Notes: generated from the letters alone by a model not told the origin. Numbered from the stretch's first letter, positions 41,555 through 51,095 are shown. The stretch is 64,000 nt of DNA from Tidjanibacter sp. (GCA_017390585.1 JAFPBB010000008.1:1-64000), one strand, 5' to 3'. Numbers and translations: made by a program.

Positions 41555-43009
41555 ATGTTTACCAAAGATGACCTCCTTCAGATTGAAAACCACGGACTTA
41601 GCCGTGAAGCAGTAGAAAAACAAGTGGAGAATTTCCGCAAAGGTTTCCCCTTCCTGAAGATTATTCGCTCGGCCCGAGTGGGCGACGGCATTATTGCAGT
41701 GGACGAGGCTGCTGCCGATGCTTTGCGCGCCGACTACAGAGAGGCTCAAGGTAAACTCAAAATTGAGAAATTTGTTCCTGCAAGTGGCGCTGCAACTCGT
41801 ATGTTCAAGGACCTCTTCTCCTATGTGGAGAGCGGCGAGATGAATCCCGTGGTGGAGAAACTTGCAGCCAATATGGATAAATTTGCCTTTGCCGAGAGTC
41901 TCGCAGAGAAGGTTGCTCCCGAGGCAACCCTCAAGGAGAAGGTGGAGGCTATTGTGGGTGCAGGACTCGAGTATGGCTCCAAGCCCAAAGGTCTTCTCCT
42001 CTTCCACAACTATGTGACCGGACCCCGCACTCCTTTCGAGGAGCATTTGGCCGAGGGTGCTATGTATGCCTCGAGCAACGGAGAGGTGAACATCCATTTC
42101 ACCGTGTCGCCCGAGCACGTCGAGGGCTTCAGCACACTCTTCGAGAGCGTGAGGGAGCGCTACGAGAACCGCTATGAGGTGAAATACAACATCTCGATGT
42201 CGGTGCAGAAAAGTAGTACCGACACCATCGCCGTGAATGAGGATTGCACTCCTTTCCGTGAGGGAGATGGCTCTCTGCTCTTCCGCCCTGCAGGCCACGG
42301 TGCGCTCATTGAGAATCTCAATGACATCGACGCCGATGTTATCTTCATCAAGACTATCGACAACGTTGCTCCCGACCACCTGAAGGCCGACACCATCAAG
42401 TACAAAGAGGTGTTGGCAGGTCTGCTTGTCGCCACCCAGGCTCGTGTGTTCCACTTTGTGGAGCAGTTGGAGAAGGGTGAGGCCGACCTCGAGGAGGTGA
42501 AGAACTTTGTTGAGAAGGAGCTGTGCGTGGTGCTTCCCGAGAGCGTTAAGGCTCTTGAGGGCGAGGCTATGGCTGCGGCTCTGCTGAGGGTGCTCGACCG
42601 TCCTTTGAGGGTGTGCGGTATGGTGCGTAACGAGGGTGAGCCTGGTGGCGGTCCCTTCTGGGCAGAGGATTCGGAGGGCAAGGTGGCCCTTCAGATTGCC
42701 GAGTCGTCGCAGATTGCGCCCGAGCAGAAGGCCCTGATGGCTGAGGCTACCCACTTCAACCCCGTGGATCTTGTGTGCGCTACTCGCAACTATAAGGGAG
42801 AGAAATACGACTTCAGGAACTTCACCGACCCCGCAACCGGTTTCATTTCGAGCAAGTCGAAAAACGGACGCACACTCTTGGCTCAGGAGCTGCCCGGCTT
42901 GTGGAATGGCGCGATGTCGTCGTGGAATACCCTTTTTGTGGAGGTGCCCATCTCGACCTTCTCGCCCGTGAAGGTGGTTACTGACCTCTTGCGCCCCGAA
43001 CACCAATAA
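41555..43009 (+). CDS. DUF4301 domain-containing protein
   Basis: 484 residues from the ATG at 41555, because family members begin with an MFTxxDLxQIxxxG-type segment. A GTG at 41507 would add 16 unrelated residues. Nearly the whole protein matches the Bacteroidota DUF4301 family, with conserved VPASGAATRMFKDLF and LFRPAGHGALIENLN segments that recall nucleotidyltransferases (a SGxGTRM-like loop). The biochemical role is unknown. It has its own promoter; the lipoprotein gene follows after 12 bp, so the accessory genes downstream may be driven from here. Confidence 0.85.
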   Translation: MFTKDDLLQIENHGLSREAVEKQVENFRKGFPFLKIIRSARVGDGIIAVDEAAADALRADYREAQGKLKIEKFVPASGAATRMFKDLFSYVESGEMNPVVEKLAANMDKFAFAESLAEKVAPEATLKEKVEAIVGAGLEYGSKPKGLLLFHNYVTGPRTPFEEHLAEGAMYASSNGEVNIHFTVSPEHVEGFSTLFESVRERYENRYEVKYNISMSVQKSSTDTIAVNEDCTPFREGDGSLLFRPAGHGALIENLNDIDADVIFIKTIDNVAPDHLKADTIKYKEVLAGLLVATQARVFHFVEQLEKGEADLEEVKNFVEKELCVVLPESVKALEGEAMAAALLRVLDRPLRVCGMVRNEGEPGGGPFWAEDSEGKVALQIAESSQIAPEQKALMAEATHFNPVDLVCATRNYKGEKYDFRNFTDPATGFISSKSKNGRTLLAQELPGLWNGAMSSWNTLFVEVPISTFSPVKVVTDLLRPEHQ

Positions 43010-43021
43010 AAATCGGCATTT

Positions 43022-44617
43022 ATGATGCTTAATAAGTCCATGCGTACAACTTGTAGGTTGTTGCCGTTGCTGATGGTGGCGGTGATGCTCTCGGCGTGTG
43101 TCAATACGCTCGAACTTGCTGTGCCGAATAGTAGCGAGCGTGTGGGTGTGACCCACGAGGGCGCCGTGGCTAATGCTCGGGAGTTTTTCAATACTCATTT
43201 TGGCAGTTCCACACGCTCGGAGGAGCAACAACCCACCCCCGAGGCACCTTACGTGGTGGGCAACCTCGTTCCCGATTGGGAGAGTGGTGTAACGGTCGCA
43301 AACGAGGAGAAGTGCTATACCGACTTTGCAATGCAGAAGGACTATCACTACTTCTTGTTGCTCGGCGAGGAGGAATCGGAGCAGATGCAGGCGGTAGAGC
43401 TATACAGCCGTTTTGTGTCGGTGGAGGATATTGCAAATGGCATTACGAGCCAATATGTGGCGACCTACATTCCCGACGAAGAATACTTAAACTCTTATGG
43501 CGCGGTAGCTCAGGACTATGGCATAAATTGCGCTGAGTGGTACGAGTTTTCGGGCGTTGTGCTCTACACTCTGCCACACGGACACCACGTTGCCGCCTAT
43601 CGCTACAAAGAGGGAGAACTTGTCGCAGAGTCGTTCCTTTACGACAGCGAACATACCACCGAGCAGAACATCGCCGACTTTATGGCAGTTACGGAAGGAA
43701 TTAGGGTGAGTGTTGGAGAGTTGTCGGAGGGTACACGTTCCGATGTTCTTTATGGCGGCACCATTGAGGAGATAGTGATTGTATACGACACAGGATTCCC
43801 GATAATCATTATTGATAACACAGACATATGGGAAACGGGTAACCGCCTGATAGAGCCTTTTGACAACTTCCACATTGTCTTGGGTGGCGGTGGAGGCGGA
43901 ACAACAACTACCGAGGAAGAAGATGAAGAAGACGAGGACTTTGAAAAAAAGTTGGTTGAAGACCTTTTTGACACATCGAACCTCTCAGACGACAAAGTAA
44001 AAGAAGTAGGCAAGATGCTTATGGAAATCATCCGCGATTGTATGGGGGATGAGTTGTATAGGCAATTGAAAACGATGTACAAGAAAAGTGGGGACATTCT
44101 TACAATTATCTATGATCCAAACAATACAGAGGATTCTATGATTGCATATGGAGATAGTTTTAACTCTAGTGATAAATTTGCACAAACGCTAACTATTAAT
44201 CTATTTGATACGACGAGTGATGTTCTTTTGCATGAGTTGTTTCATGCATATCAGATTTTCTGTGCAAATACAGGTAAAGAATTTGGCATGGCAACGGCAA
44301 ATTATGAGATAGAAGCACAGTTAGCAAAGTATTACTATGCATTTAGAAATAAGGAGCAAATAGCCGTTGAAGAGGCTAATAAATATTACTATACGAAAGG
44401 ACATCCGTGGTTTGATGTTGCGGATTTATCTAAATATATATTATTTCAAAAAGAGGGTAAATCGATATATGATGCTAAAGAATATGCAAGACAATTTGCA
44501 ATGGTTGCCACAAGGTATGTAAATAGTAAAGGCGATGTAAAATACACATACACCCCCCCTTCTAATGTTGAGGAAACAATTGAAAATTTAACAATATTAA
44601 GTAGAAAATGTCAATAA
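43022..44617 (+). CDS. Lipoprotein with C-terminal HExxH zincin-like domain (polymorphic-toxin-like)
   Basis: 531 residues. The lipobox MLSAC (Cys26) predicts a lipid anchor. Residues ~45-240 form an unrecognised domain with codon use like the neighbours. Residues 288-293 are a Gly6 linker, followed by Thr/Glu/Asp-rich sequence. From about residue 305 to the end the DNA becomes AT-rich and the protein has LLHELFH (HExxH, 404-408) with a possible third metal ligand Glu429/Glu431, i.e. a putative zinc metallopeptidase. A conserved carrier plus exchanged AT-rich catalytic end is the layout of polymorphic toxins. The next gene starts one base after the stop. Function is inferred only. Confidence 0.7.
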   Translation: MMLNKSMRTTCRLLPLLMVAVMLSACVNTLELAVPNSSERVGVTHEGAVANAREFFNTHFGSSTRSEEQQPTPEAPYVVGNLVPDWESGVTVANEEKCYTDFAMQKDYHYFLLLGEEESEQMQAVELYSRFVSVEDIANGITSQYVATYIPDEEYLNSYGAVAQDYGINCAEWYEFSGVVLYTLPHGHHVAAYRYKEGELVAESFLYDSEHTTEQNIADFMAVTEGIRVSVGELSEGTRSDVLYGGTIEEIVIVYDTGFPIIIIDNTDIWETGNRLIEPFDNFHIVLGGGGGGTTTTEEEDEEDEDFEKKLVEDLFDTSNLSDDKVKEVGKMLMEIIRDCMGDELYRQLKTMYKKSGDILTIIYDPNNTEDSMIAYGDSFNSSDKFAQTLTINLFDTTSDVLLHELFHAYQIFCANTGKEFGMATANYEIEAQLAKYYYAFRNKEQIAVEEANKYYYTKGHPWFDVADLSKYILFQKEGKSIYDAKEYARQFAMVATRYVNSKGDVKYTYTPPSNVEETIENLTILSRKCQ

Positions 44618-44618
44618 T

Positions 44619-45368
44619 ATGAAATGTCGTTTGTCGCTTGTGTTTTTATTTTGTGTTCAAGTAATTTCAGCACAAGATTACATGAACTACTTGGATTTGA
44701 GCATACCTCTACCGCCCGAGGTTTCGGTGTTTGAAACCATTGAGTTGGATGATTGTACATATATCCGTGAAACGGTAGATGAGGGAAGTGTATATTTGTA
44801 TAAGGAAGGTAGTCATTCCCGCAAAGACGAGCCGACATATTTGAATGGTGAACAAGTACCTGATGAGGTATATTGGACAAAGGAAGGGCAGTTCTCCGTG
44901 CAACCAAATGCAAAGCAAGCACAACAAATGCTTTCGATTGTAGATGAAGCATTCATAATGGAGCAAGCCGATGTGTTGAGAGGAACTTTTATGTTCATTG
45001 AATTAAGGGTTTCATCCATTACTGGAGAATTAACCGATGTATATTTTAGTTTTGCCTCAGAAAGTCCTTATGCAAACATACCAATAGAGGTTTTTTGCAA
45101 CATTGAGCGGAGAATGAAAAATGAACTACACTTTGAGATAACCGATTTCGGTAAAAGTTTAACATATAGTTCATTAGGCTGGGCTCACTGCCCAAAGGGC
45201 CGAGCAGAGGAGAGTGCGACTGAAACCGAGGAGGGTGCAGATGGTGGAACAACGAGTGGCAACAACAATAGTTTGCAGACCGACTTGGGCGGCGCTGTGA
45301 CCGACCGAGGCACAACAAGCAGTGGCGGGCTTGCCACCCCAATCATCGGCGGATTGGTAACCCCGTAG
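44619..45368 (+). CDS. Exported protein of unknown function, paralog 1 (shared tail)
   Basis: 249 residues with a signal peptide (MKCRLSLVFLFCVQVISAQ), so probably periplasmic or secreted. Residues 20-195 are AT-rich in DNA and match no family I recognise. They are distantly similar to the next gene, ending in a common CPKGxAEESATETEEG stretch. Residues 196-249 are a Gly/Thr/Ser-rich tail (TDLGGAVTDRGTTSS, ATPIIGGLVTP) nearly identical to that of the next gene. It starts one base after the zincin lipoprotein stop, which suggests translational coupling and possibly an immunity or partner role. Confidence 0.7.
   Translation: MKCRLSLVFLFCVQVISAQDYMNYLDLSIPLPPEVSVFETIELDDCTYIRETVDEGSVYLYKEGSHSRKDEPTYLNGEQVPDEVYWTKEGQFSVQPNAKQAQQMLSIVDEAFIMEQADVLRGTFMFIELRVSSITGELTDVYFSFASESPYANIPIEVFCNIERRMKNELHFEITDFGKSLTYSSLGWAHCPKGRAEESATETEEGADGGTTSGNNNSLQTDLGGAVTDRGTTSSGGLATPIIGGLVTP
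45203..45368 (+). repeat. 166-bp direct repeat, copy 1
   Basis: It encodes the last 54 residues and stop of the first paralog. It differs from 46067-46232 at only two bases by eye. The boundary is sharp: upstream coding sequence is strongly diverged. Confidence 0.92.
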
Positions 45369-45414
45369 AGAGCAAAAGAAATAAAGAAACAAGTGAAAAA
45401 ACGATTAAACATAT

Positions 45415-45422
45415 TACTTTTG
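45415..45422 (+). promoter_or_regulatory. Possible -7 box upstream of paralog 2
   Basis: TACTTTTG lies 60 bases before the ATG at 45483; no clear -33 element. Confidence 0.35.
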
Positions 45423-45482
45423 TGCATCATTTGTAGTATAGGAGGTTGTTTCGCACGAACTCAGTGATAGTTGTGAGTTGTG

Positions 45483-46232
45483 ATGATTATGGGGAAAACT
45501 AATCGTTATTTTGTACTCTGTTTGATTCTTGTATTCTCTTTGGAGGGATATGCGCAAGAAGAACAAGCCGACTTTTTTTATAGCGGTGCAAGTGTCAAAA
45601 GAGAAATTATGAGATGTGGAAATAGTGTTATGGTGTGCGATACGCTCGATAATGCTATGATTTGTATCTACAACCATAATAATCAGTATTGGGGTAAGGA
45701 TCAACATTTTACCGACAATACGCAATTTACAAAAGAGATGTTATTGGGTAATACAAATTTTATCCTAGATACGCCTGGGCAAAGGCGTCATATGAAAACA
45801 ATTGTAGATAATGCATTCTCGGAAGAAATGGTCACCCAATTAAATGGAGCGCTGTTTATGGTAACAGTGCATATCAATTCGTCAGATGGCACTGTTGCGG
45901 GGGTTGGCTTTACATTTGACAAAGGGGATGAATATGAAAATATACATATTGGGGTCTACAAGGAGATTGAAGATGAAATAAAAAACAATTTAGTTTTTGA
46001 ATTAACCCCATTAGCACAAAAGCTTAATTTTAATCAACTATTCTGGCTACAATGCCCAAAAGGCATAGCAGAGGAGAGTGCGACTGAAACCGAGGAAGGT
46101 GCAGATGGTGGAACAACGAGTAGCAACAACAATAGTTTGCAGACCGACTTGGGCGGCGCTGTGACCGACCGAGGCACAACAAGCAGTGGCGGGCTTGCCA
46201 CCCCAATCATCGGCGGATTGGTAACCCCGTAG
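45483..46232 (+). CDS. Exported protein of unknown function, paralog 2 (shared tail)
   Basis: 249 residues from the ATG at 45483, giving exactly the length of paralog 1; an ATG at 45489 is an alternative. The signal peptide (FVLCLILVFSLEGYAQ) predicts export. Residues ~22-195 are AT-rich and only distantly similar to paralog 1, while residues 196-249 are almost identical. It is separated from paralog 1 by 114 bp with a weak promoter-like box. Such pairs suggest duplication with rapid divergence of the body and homogenisation of the tail. Confidence 0.7.
   Translation: MIMGKTNRYFVLCLILVFSLEGYAQEEQADFFYSGASVKREIMRCGNSVMVCDTLDNAMICIYNHNNQYWGKDQHFTDNTQFTKEMLLGNTNFILDTPGQRRHMKTIVDNAFSEEMVTQLNGALFMVTVHINSSDGTVAGVGFTFDKGDEYENIHIGVYKEIEDEIKNNLVFELTPLAQKLNFNQLFWLQCPKGIAEESATETEEGADGGTTSSNNNSLQTDLGGAVTDRGTTSSGGLATPIIGGLVTP
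46067..46232 (+). repeat. 166-bp direct repeat, copy 2
   Basis: The second copy of the tail-encoding repeat, 864 bp downstream of the first. The two copies bracket the body of paralog 2, so recombination between them would delete it or fuse the genes. Confidence 0.92.
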
Positions 46233-46379
46233 ACTACTCGGGTTACACGTCCACAGCCAAAGGTAGAAAGCCGCAGGCGCGGGCGCCCGAAAGATAGAGG
46301 ACTTAGGCTGGTTAGACATTTGACACAGAAGAAAAAGACAACAACAAAAACAAAATTATAAAACAACAAAAACAAAACA

Positions 46380-46982
46380 ATGGAAAACAAAAAATTACAG
46401 GAGCTGACCGAGAAACTCTATGCAGAGGGTCTCTCGAAGGGCCGCGAAGAGGCCGAGCGTATGGTAAGTGAGGCCGAGGCTAAAGCCGCTGCACTTGTTG
46501 CTGAGGCCGAGGCTAAGGCTGCGGTTATCGTTAAGGAGGCCGAGGCTAAAGCTGCCGAGATCAAGAAAAACAATGAGACCGAGGTGACTCTCGCAACCCG
46601 CCAGGTGGTGGCTGCACTCAAGGAGAACATCACCAATCTCGTGGTGGCAAAGACTACCGCACCCGCAGTACACGCCACTCTCCTCGACGTGGAGTTCGTG
46701 AAGGAGATGTTGCTCGGCGTTGCACGCGGCTGGAATGGCGAGGGTGTGACTCTCGAGGCTATCCTGCCCGCAGAGATGAAGGCTAAGTTCGACGCCGAGA
46801 CCGAGGGCGCTGTGAAGGCTCTTCTGTCGGCAGGCGTTGAGGTGGGCTACTCGGAGAAGGTGAAAAGCGGTTTCAAGGTGGCACCCAAGGAGGGTGGCTA
46901 CTACATCAGCTTCACCGAGGAGGACTTCAGTGCGCTGTTGGCCGAGTATATGAAGGAGAAAATCACCAAGATGCTCTACTAA
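46380..46982 (+). CDS. atpE: V-type ATP synthase subunit E
   Basis: 200 residues, the peripheral-stalk subunit. A long N-terminal helix (~1-75) with three EAEAKAA-type repeats would form the coiled-coil stalk, and the C-terminal globular part ends at KITKMLY. It is the first gene of the operon E-DUF2764-A-B-D-I-K. The region before it (46233-46379) contains no clear consensus promoter. Confidence 0.88.
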   Translation: MENKKLQELTEKLYAEGLSKGREEAERMVSEAEAKAAALVAEAEAKAAVIVKEAEAKAAEIKKNNETEVTLATRQVVAALKENITNLVVAKTTAPAVHATLLDVEFVKEMLLGVARGWNGEGVTLEAILPAEMKAKFDAETEGAVKALLSAGVEVGYSEKVKSGFKVAPKEGGYYISFTEEDFSALLAEYMKEKITKMLY

Positions 46983-47014
46983 TTCGGCAGGGCTGAAATT
47001 CGACTGATTGAGTT

Positions 47015-47887
47015 ATGGCACAAAACTATTACTGCCTTGTTGCAAGTCTGCGAGACTATTCGCTCGACGGCGACGCCAAGGGTTTCGATGCGAGGGAGGT
47101 GATCGATGAGATTGCCGAGGAACTCTCGCGCGAGGATGGCCGCGCCCTGAGGGGATGGATGCTCTTCCACGACATCTGCAATATGGTCAATATTCGTAGT
47201 GGCAGGGAGGGATTCTCCACCCTCGGCAACTTCTCACGCGAGGAGTTGGAGGCCGAGTTGGCACACCCTTCAATGCTGCCCCGCGAATTGGCAGAGGTGA
47301 TTGAACTCTATGCCGAGGCCGAAAGTGGAGAGGTCGATGCAGACGACCAGAGGTTTGAGAGGGTGGACATCAGCCGTTCCTTCTCCTCTCAGCTCTATGC
47401 AGCCTACTATCGCTACTGCTCAAAGAGCCGTTGCCGCTTCCTGAGGGAGTGGAGCGAGGCCGACCGCAACTTGAGGAATATCACCGCCGCACTTACTGCA
47501 AGGGCAAAGGGACTCGCCGTGGCCGACTATATGGTGGGTGGAGGCGAGGTTGTTCAGCAGCTCTCGCGCTCTTCGGCTGCCGACTTCGGTCTGAAGGGTG
47601 AGTTTGGCTACATCGACGCACTCATCGGAGCCCTGGGCGAGAATGACAACCTGCTCGATAAGGAGCATCGTATGGATATGATACGTTGGTCTTTGTCGGA
47701 TGAGCTCTCGACTTTCGACTACTTCAACATCGACTTCCTGCTGAGCTACATTGTTCGCTTGTCGCTCGTACACCGTTGGGCAAGGCTCGACGAGGAGCGA
47801 GGCAAGGCTATGTTCCGCAGGCTGGTAGAGTCGCTCGGAGCGTCGGACCGCATTGCCGATGCCGAGCGCCACTTCGCCGAGGAGTAG
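47015..47887 (+). CDS. DUF2764 family protein of the V-ATPase operon
   Basis: 290 residues. It begins MAQNYYCLVASL, the start of the DUF2764 family, which in Bacteroidota sits between V-ATPase subunits E and A. It is largely helical. The operon has no gene recognisable as subunit C/d, so this protein may take its place linking the rotor to the membrane part; that is inference from position. 32 bp after subunit E, 60 bp before subunit A. Confidence 0.8.
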   Translation: MAQNYYCLVASLRDYSLDGDAKGFDAREVIDEIAEELSREDGRALRGWMLFHDICNMVNIRSGREGFSTLGNFSREELEAELAHPSMLPRELAEVIELYAEAESGEVDADDQRFERVDISRSFSSQLYAAYYRYCSKSRCRFLREWSEADRNLRNITAALTARAKGLAVADYMVGGGEVVQQLSRSSAADFGLKGEFGYIDALIGALGENDNLLDKEHRMDMIRWSLSDELSTFDYFNIDFLLSYIVRLSLVHRWARLDEERGKAMFRRLVESLGASDRIADAERHFAEE

Positions 47888-47947
47888 TCGGGGATGGCTC
47901 CACTGGAGAGAAGATAATTCAAAATCAAAAATAACGAAATATTACTG

Positions 47948-49696
47948 ATGAAAACAACAGGAAAAGTTCAAGGTATTATCTCCAACATCGTGATTGTACG
48001 CACGGAGGGTGCTGTGTCGCAGAACGAAATCTGCTACATCACCATCGGTGACGTCAAGCTGATGGCAGAGGTAATTAAGGTTATTGGCAAGGATGCCTAC
48101 GTTCAGGTGTTCGACTCGACTCGAGGCCTGAAGATTGGTGCCATCGTGGAGTTCGAGGGCCATATGCTCGAGGCTACACTCGCGCCCGGTATCATCTCGC
48201 GCAACTACGACGGTCTGCAGAACGACCTCGAGAGAATGGAGAGCCTCTTCATTGAGCGCGGTACTAAAACCGATCCCATCGACTACGAGAAACTCTGGGA
48301 CTACAAACCTCTTGCAAAGGTGGGCGACGTGGTTACCGCAGGCGATTGGCTCGGTGAGGTGAAGGAGTTGTGGGTCGACCACAAAATTATGGTTCCCTTT
48401 GTTATGGAGGAGAGCTACACCGTTAAGTCGCTCACCGAGGCAGGACAGTACAACGTAAATAAAGTTGTTGCTGTACTGACCGACTCGAAGGGTGAGGACC
48501 ACGAGGTGACTATGGTGCAGAAATGGCCCGTGAAGAAGGCTATCAAGGGCTACGTTTCGAAACCCCGCCCCAGCCGCATTATGGAGACTGGTGTGAGGGC
48601 TATCGACACCTTCAACCCCATTGCCGACGGCGGTACGGGCTTCATCCCTGGTCCCTTCGGTGCTGGTAAGACCGTGTTGCAGCACGCCATTTCGAAGCAG
48701 GCCGAGGCCGACCTTATTGTTATGGTAGCTTGTGGTGAGCGTGCAAATGAGGTTGTGGAGATCTTCGCAGAGTTCCCCCACCTCGACGACCCCCGCACAG
48801 GCCACAAACTTATGGAGCGTACCACCATCATTTGCAACACCTCCAATATGCCCGTTGCTGCTCGTGAGGCATCGGTCTACACCGGTATGACCATCGCTGA
48901 GTACTACCGTGCAATGGGCTTGAAGGTGCTTCTGTTGGCCGACTCCACCTCTCGTTGGGCACAGGCTCTGAGGGAGATGTCCAACCGTCTGGAGGAGCTT
49001 CCTGGTCAGGATGCATTCCCTATGGACCTCTCGTCGATTATCTCGTCGTTCTATGCGAGGGCAGGTTTGGTGCACCTCCGTGGTGGCGCAACCGGTTCGG
49101 TTACCTTCCTCGGTACCGTGTCGCCTGCGGGTGGTAACCTCAAGGAGCCCGTTACGGAGTCGACCAAGAAGGCGGCAAGGTGTTTCTATGCACTCTCGCA
49201 GCAGCGTGCAGACTCCAAACGCTATCCTGCAATCGACCCCCTCGACAGCTACTCCAAGTATCTCGAGTATCCCGAGATTGTGGAGTACCTCGATGGCCAC
49301 ATTGAGAATGGATGGGTGAAGAACGTTATGGAGGGCAAGACCCTCGTGCGTAGGGGTAAGGAGGCCGCCGAGCAGATCAATATTCTCGGTGACGACGGCG
49401 TGCCCGTTGAGTACCACGAGATGTTCTGGAAGAGCGAGCTTGTGGACTTTGTGATTCTCCAGCAGGACGCATTCGACGACATCGATGCCAACTGCCCCAT
49501 CGAGCGCCAGAAATTTATGTTCGACTTCGTTATGGAGGTGTGCCGCAAGCAGTATGGCTTTGTGGAGTTTGAGGAGTGCTCGGCATTCTTCAAGAACCTC
49601 ATCAACCTCTTCAAGCAGCTCAACTACACCGTTTGGCAGAGCGAGGAGTTTGCGAAGTATGAGTCCGAGATTAGGAGTATTGTTGCATCCAAATAA
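47948..49696 (+). CDS. atpA: V-type ATP synthase subunit A (catalytic)
   Basis: 582 residues. Walker A GPFGAGKT (235-242), preceded by the A-subunit-specific non-homologous insertion (~110-200), then VMVACGERANEVVE, MERTTIICNTSNMP and LLADSTSRWAQALREMS. These are catalytic-subunit features. It couples ATP hydrolysis or synthesis to ion flow together with subunit B. 17 bp before subunit B. Confidence 0.96.
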   Translation: MKTTGKVQGIISNIVIVRTEGAVSQNEICYITIGDVKLMAEVIKVIGKDAYVQVFDSTRGLKIGAIVEFEGHMLEATLAPGIISRNYDGLQNDLERMESLFIERGTKTDPIDYEKLWDYKPLAKVGDVVTAGDWLGEVKELWVDHKIMVPFVMEESYTVKSLTEAGQYNVNKVVAVLTDSKGEDHEVTMVQKWPVKKAIKGYVSKPRPSRIMETGVRAIDTFNPIADGGTGFIPGPFGAGKTVLQHAISKQAEADLIVMVACGERANEVVEIFAEFPHLDDPRTGHKLMERTTIICNTSNMPVAAREASVYTGMTIAEYYRAMGLKVLLLADSTSRWAQALREMSNRLEELPGQDAFPMDLSSIISSFYARAGLVHLRGGATGSVTFLGTVSPAGGNLKEPVTESTKKAARCFYALSQQRADSKRYPAIDPLDSYSKYLEYPEIVEYLDGHIENGWVKNVMEGKTLVRRGKEAAEQINILGDDGVPVEYHEMFWKSELVDFVILQQDAFDDIDANCPIERQKFMFDFVMEVCRKQYGFVEFEECSAFFKNLINLFKQLNYTVWQSEEFAKYESEIRSIVASK

Positions 49697-49713
49697 ATGG
49701 AGGATAGCGAATT

Positions 49714-51029
49714 ATGACTACAAAAGCATTCCAGAAAATCTATACAAAGATTGACAATATCACCAAGGCAACCGTGACCTTGCGCGCCACAGGCGTGGGC
49801 AATGACGAGCTTGCAACCGTTGGTGGCCACCTCGCTCAGGTGGTGAAAATTATGGGCGACCAGGTTACCCTTCAGGTATTTGAGGGTACGGAGGGTATCT
49901 CCACCGATGCAGAGGTGCTCTTTCACGGCGTACCTCCCACTTTGAAGGTGGGTGACGGCTTGGCAGGCCGCTTCTTCAACGCCTATGGTGAGCCCCTCGA
50001 AGGTGGCGCTCCCGTTGAGGGCGAGGAGAGGGAGATTGGTGGTCCCACCGTCAACCCCTTCCGTCGTCGCCAGCCTTCGGAGCTGATTGCCACAGGTATC
50101 GCGGGTATCGACCTTAATAATACTATTGTATCGGGCCAGAAGATTCCATTCTTTGCCGACCCCGACCAGCCCTACAACCAGGTTATGGCCAATGTGGCCC
50201 TGAGGGCAAAGGCCGACAAGATTATCTTGGGTGGTATGGGTATGACCAACGACGACTTCCTCTACTTCAAGAACTTGTTTGAGAACGCAGGTGTGCTCGA
50301 TAGGATCGTGTGCTTCGTGAACACCACCGAGAATCCCCCCGTGGAGCGTCTGTTGGTGCCCGATATGGCGCTGACAGCTGCCGAGTATTTCGCTGCCGAC
50401 AAGGGCGAGAAGGTGCTCGTGCTGCTCACCGATATGACCCTCTACGCCGATGCACTCGCCATCGTGTCGAACCGTATGGACCAGATTCCCTCGAAGGATT
50501 CGATGCCGGCTCGCTCTACTCGGATCTTGCAAAGATCTACGAGAAGGCTGTGCAGTTGCCATCGGGTGGTTCGATTACCATCATCGCTGTGACCACTCTT
50601 TCGGGTGGCGACATCACCCACGCAATTCCCGACAACACCGGTTACATCACCGAGGGTCAGTTGTTCCTCAGGAACGATACCGACACCGGTAAGGTGATTG
50701 TCGACCCCTTCCGTTCGCTGTCGCGTCTGAAACAGCTCGTTATTGGCAAGAAGACCCGCGAGGACCATCCTCAGGTTATGAATATGGCCGTGCGTCTCTA
50801 CTCGGATGCAGCAGGTGCCAAGACCAAGCTGGAGAACGGTTTCGACCTCTCGGACTACGACGAGCGCGCACTCGCATTTGCAAAGGAGTACTCCGACAAG
50901 TTGCTCTCCATCGACGTGAACATCGACATCACCGAGATGCTCGACACGGCGTGGACCCTCTTTGCCAAGTACTTCAAGAAGAGCGAGGTGTCCATTAAGG
51001 CGGAGCTGGTGGAAAAATATTGGAAGTAG
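49714..51029 (+). pseudogene. atpB: V-type ATP synthase subunit B, frame broken by one missing base
   Basis: Codons 1-264 (49714-50505) match subunit B up to NRMDQIPSKDSM. The expected continuation PGSLYSDLAKIYEKA appears one frame over from 50508 and runs to 51029. Restoring one base at 50506-50507 gives a 438-residue protein of normal length with GGDITHAIPDNTGYITEGQ and PSLSRLK-type motifs. No slippery heptamer is seen, so programmed frameshifting is unlikely. Since the rest of the operon is intact and B is essential for the complex, a sequencing or assembly error is the most likely cause; a genuine recent mutation cannot be excluded. Confidence 0.88.
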
Positions 51030-51095
51030 TTACGAAACTAACACCTGTTCCGACAAATTACGGGAAACAAAAACCATCCTAACGAATTGAATTAG

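Noticed and set aside
46262..46275. A minus-strand TACCTTTG box just before the V-ATPase operon
   Set aside because: It would drive transcription into the plus-strand paralog with no minus-strand gene there; probably a chance match.
43010..46379. Insertion sequence or integrative element around the accessory genes
   Set aside because: No transposase, integrase, terminal inverted repeats or target-site duplication were found; only the 166-bp internal direct repeat is present.
50490..50520. Programmed ribosomal frameshifting in subunit B
   Set aside because: No slippery heptamer or downstream pseudoknot-like sequence is visible at the junction; a missing base explains it more simply.
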